64,000 bases of DNA from Muricea muricata (Eukaryota; Cnidaria; Anthozoa; Malacalcyonacea; Plexauridae): the NCBI GenBank assembly GCA_963855995.1, contig OY979720.1, forward strand, positions 17,692,139-17,756,138, written 5' to 3'. Made by a program: the position numbers and the translations under genes. Shown in pieces: positions 60,185 through 64,000 of the stretch; position 1 is the stretch's first letter; each line of letters starts with the position of its first letter. The notes beneath the pieces are model-generated. The model worked only from the letters and a program-made list of their open reading frames with translations, searched no databases and was not told the DNA's origin.

Positions 60185-60340
60185 TCAAACATCCCCAACA
60201 TTCAGTACTGTTATTATAAAAGTTTTCATATGACTTGTTCACACCTTAGTGTCAAACCAAGCTGGTTAGCTCAAACATCCCCAACATTCAGTACTGTTAT
60301 GAAAGTTTTCATATAACTTGTTGTCAAACCAAGTTGGTTA
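60185..60340. repeat. Tandem duplication of an 86-bp unit
   Basis: Unit 1 is 60185-60270 and unit 2 is 60271-60340. Both begin TCAAACATCCCCAACATTC and end CAAACCAAG.TGGTTA; the second has small deletions. Confidence 0.75.
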
Positions 60341-62219
60341 CAGCATCCCTAATTACTGGTTTCGTAAGGGTTTTGTTAAGTTTATTATTTCCTTAGCACA
60401 GCAGGGGATCCATGGCATTTCACCTGAAAACAATTTCGGAACTTTTGGTTTGTACATTTTGAGTTTTGCACACCATGGTTGATAAAATCACATTTATGTC
60501 GAAAATACAAGGAAATTAATGGCATATAGTTGGTTGCAAAATACTGCTGATTCCGAGCGTATTTCATATAGTATCAACCTTGCACACTTATCATTACTCG
60601 AAGAAGTACAAATAACTACCTAAACTGCAGACACAACGTTAAAATAAAAAATGTGTAATTCGATTCGGTAAACAGATGATCTTTTGGGTTCTGATACTCG
60701 ATTAAACACAGAATTTGTTTTAAATCTTAACCCAAATTTCATCTCTACTAGAAAGCATTAATTAATAGATACTTTTTCCGAGTATTATTCAATGACATAG
60801 CTATATATGGCCGTTCTTCTCTTGATAACGTATGGAAACAGCACACGTTCTGCTTTATATATAATTCTAGCTATTACTTTGTTACTTTGTACAGGATCGA
60901 GGCGCGTGAATACCTGAACTTTGCAACAATGAGCCAATTTCTCTCTGGATGAAGCTACGTTCCAACTGATGTATCCCAGTTTCGTTAGTAAAAAATCGTG
61001 TCAAAACAATTTAGAAAATCCTTTCAACTTGCAACGATCACTTTGATATACTATAGTGCACGCGAATGGCGCTAGCTAAGCAAACGTTGCTACATTGATC
61101 CAGACCAGAGTTCTAACTGGCGCAATTGTAAGTTTGCCCTTGTTTATACACTGTCAAAACAGCGTAATATGAGCCAAGCATCTGCTCTTAAGACTGGCGC
61201 CCAAGATATGTTAAATTATGTACACCGACAGACAGATCCCTTTGTTGCGATCCCTTATCTCAACAGTTCCCTGTGTACAATCCACGCTCGCTGGTGAAAG
61301 TAATTAGGTACGTCAAGGTATGTTTGGATAGATTTAACCTCGACATACACAAACAATCAAATTGACACGGAAGAGTCATGTTTTTACACATCAGAAAAAA
61401 TGTAATGTAATGGATAAAGGTCAAAGGATCTAGCTCTGTGCATGAAGATGTTTTAACTGATTTGCACATTACCTCTTTATCTCAAAACTTGAGCCACAAA
61501 TAAATATTTCGTCAAGTGAATCTGTCTGATCTATTTAATGTGAATTTCAAAATGTAAACAAGGTTGCAAGAACTTTATCTGTGTCGTCGCAATTTTCGGA
61601 AAAACAGTTTTTGTTTTAAAAGTAACAGTGAGTGTTTAAATTAACATTACAAACAAACAACAGGCCAAGACAATTGTGTTTGTTTTGATCACTATCAACT
61701 TATATTGCTATTCAGCATGAATTAGTCACGATCAGATTGCATGATATTTTGTCGGATCAACACTTACGAATGATCTCCAAATGTCTTGCTTCAAAACGTG
61801 ATTGAAAAACATCTGGACACGCATGCAAGGGATTCATAAACCCCGCATCAAATACATTTTTATAATGGTATCTATATGCCTTCTGAATTTTGTAACTTGT
61901 TTACTTCCATTTTTGCATGTTTTGGTTTTATCATGAAACTAATTTGTATATATTTACCTCATTTTAATAAAAATGTCCATTTATCTCTTATTTATTTGTC
62001 TCTTTTATCCTTTACAAAACACCGAAAAAATCGTGAAGGAGATTTCTTGAAAATTCTGGAAGTTTGATGATTTGAATGGTATTGATTTTATTAGAATTCA
62101 TTGTTTGCCACATGGTTTGAGAGATTGCTTTAAGATGTATTACCCCCCCCCCCCACGTTAAAAATATAAGCAATAAAAAGATAAAAACATGTTTTCGACA
62201 CAAAATACTATGTGTTGTA

Positions 62220-62875
62220 TTGACAGTAAAAAGCTTAAGCAAGCGACGTTTTTGTCAACACAGACGGCAGCCGGAATCAATTGAACTTCTCCAAAAGCTT
62301 GAGAGAACACAGATGTGTGCTACCAAATACATACTAAATCTACCATTCAGCACAGATATAGAGTATAAAACAAGACTACAATCCTTAAACTTGCTCCCGT
62401 TATGTTATTGGCATGAATACTTGGACTTGATCCTATTCTTCAAAATTACTAAAGGTTTAGTATTCTCAAGGTTACGTCCTCAACCCGTTTCATCAAGTCG
62501 CAGAATAACACGGTCAACCTCCAACTCGGTTAAATACATCGTCCCAAGAAGCAAAACGACCACCTATCAGAAATCCTTCCTTATCAGGTCATGCCGAACA
62601 TGGAACATACTTGCCGACGATTTAAACCTCAACATAGATATTAGTCTCTACTCGCTCAAAACAATACTACATGACTACTATTTTGCGGCTCTAGATATTA
62701 ACTACAATCCGGAATACCCTAAAACATTTAAAACTGTGTGTTTAAAATCAACAACTTTCAACTTTCACGTTCATGATTTCAAACAAGAACGGCTGACGCC
62801 ATCATTCGCCATCTATAACGACGCAACTTACTTCCGGCTGCCGTCCGCGTTGTCTAATAACATGAAAACGTAGAA
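62220..62875 (+). mobile_element. LINE ORF2 C-terminal fragment with open frame
   Basis: A 217-codon open frame matches the region after the reverse transcriptase in CR1/L2-type elements: QKLERTQMCATKYILNLPF, LQSLNLLPLCYWHEYLDL, FFKITKGLVFSRL, and near the end ATYFRLPSALSNNMKT. It starts abruptly, as in 5' truncation. The intact frame suggests a recent insertion, but without the polymerase part it is not a functional gene. Its family differs from the 14-kb LINE. Confidence 0.8.
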
Positions 62876-64000
62876 TTGTGGGGGAGGGGGGAGGGTTATT
62901 GCCTGAGTAGTGATATCACTCGTGGGGCAATAACACCCCCTGTTGCTTGCTGTGAAAATATTCTAAAAATGTTATTTGGTCACAAAACGTGCTTTTATCT
63001 TTCACATGTATATTTAACAGGGAAAGGGTACCTCTACAAATCCAACCTCTTAAAAAATGCATGGACTGGACTTTTCCATGCAGATTATTTGTGTATTTCT
63101 CTCGTTTTTTACTTTATTTATACATAAATGGCCTATGCTACCCTATCACGTGCTCATGTTACAGACGTCAGTTGCTCAGAGCCTGCCATAGAGTCTGCAG
63201 GAAGAATTCCAGTCATTAGGCCTACGAGAAAGTAGTAGACATCCTAAATTTATGAAGAACGTATGTCCCTTTCAATGGACACTTCCCCCCCTCCACTAAT
63301 TTATGCGAATTCTTACTCCAGATATACATCGAGTTCCTTCTGTAGGTGTTTGGTATCCTGCCAAGACACAAACATGACGGCAAACCTCGGATCGAAAACT
63401 TAAATCCTTCTCACTGACCACAATGATACAAAGAGTGTGGATTATATTATAGTTCTGAGTGCAATTTGGGGAAAACATGCATGATAAAAGGCCTTTCAAA
63501 ATCGCACGAGTCCCAAGTTAATACTTGTTAATACTATAAAATATTTACGACAAATAATATGCACAACTCAACTTTACAAAGCTTTGTTCGCCTTCCTGCG
63601 GTAGTGCGGTGTGCTTATATTCTTCTAATAAAATGTGCTAACATTCTTAAGTATCATATTCGCATCGTACAGTATTCGTCAATTAAATACCTTGCACAAA
63701 TTAATATCTTTCTAAGAACAAAAAACCGAAAAAAAATCGTCACTATAAAAGTATTCGTCTCTGCGTGTGTTTTTTAACAGATTCTGAAGGCTAGTATATT
63801 GGTTCGTTTGAATTTTTGACGTGCACTGAGATTTTGGACTCAATCAACAAACCAACCATTGGCGAAAATCTCCACAACTGATAGTAATTATTATTGTCTG
63901 TGGAATCTTGTTGAAATTATGTTGAACATAGTGTGCATCATTAGATTCTAAAAATATTAAATCTGCATATTTTCAAATAATCGATTCATCAATAGTCGTC

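Larger units (their letters stand above)
56832..64000. other. Right-hand intergenic region
   Basis: It holds two LINE 3' fragments (57840-58274 and 62220-62875), small tandem repeats at 58309-58354 and 60185-60340, and otherwise AT-rich sequence. No further gene was recognised. Confidence 0.55.

Overview
The window looks like nuclear DNA of an invertebrate animal. It is AT-rich, its genes are split by GT-AG introns, and it carries many L2/CR1-type LINE fragments, MITE-like foldbacks and long microsatellites. A cnidarian, perhaps an anthozoan, is my best guess from the gene families and repeat style, but I cannot prove it. There are no operons, ribosome binding sites, CRISPR arrays or convincing prokaryotic genes.

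The main content is a head-to-tail array of four paralogous genes on the minus strand. All encode secreted proteins of the DD3-3-like family, named after Dictyostelium protein DD3-3; their biochemical function is not known to me. From right to left in transcription order they are copy A (52239 to 44732, 10 exons, 740 aa), copy B (39853 to 29542, 10 exons, 625 aa), copy C (23610 to 13068, 9 exons, 625 aa) and copy D (2496 to 430, four 5' exons, running off the left edge). I rebuilt each by joining exons with canonical GT/AG sites; every junction keeps phase and the exon order is shared. The copies differ in two intron positions, in one small linker exon (absent from C) and in the C-terminus: A alone carries a 76-residue arginine-rich tail encoded by a 15-bp GC-rich minisatellite.

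Between D and C, on the plus strand, lies a two-exon gene (6359 to 10069) for a 283-aa bHLH protein of achaete-scute-like appearance. It has an unusual basic region, an internal 22-residue tandem repeat and three E-boxes just upstream. On the right, a small unrecognised two-exon gene (56831 to 56056, minus) is plausible. The rest of 52-64 kb is intergenic with LINE fragments.

Repeats fill many introns and gaps: degenerate L2/CR1-like LINEs (14.4-16.2, 27.6-27.9, 37.7-38.6, 57.8-58.3 and 62.2-62.9 kb), a MITE with perfect 26-bp terminal repeats at 19.4 kb, several foldback elements, a repeat family with an internal 21-bp minisatellite (26.3, 28.6 and 29.0 kb), and a hexanucleotide satellite of about 600 bp inside copy B. 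One LINE sits 26 bp from a splice donor in the very intron of copy C that lacks the linker exon.
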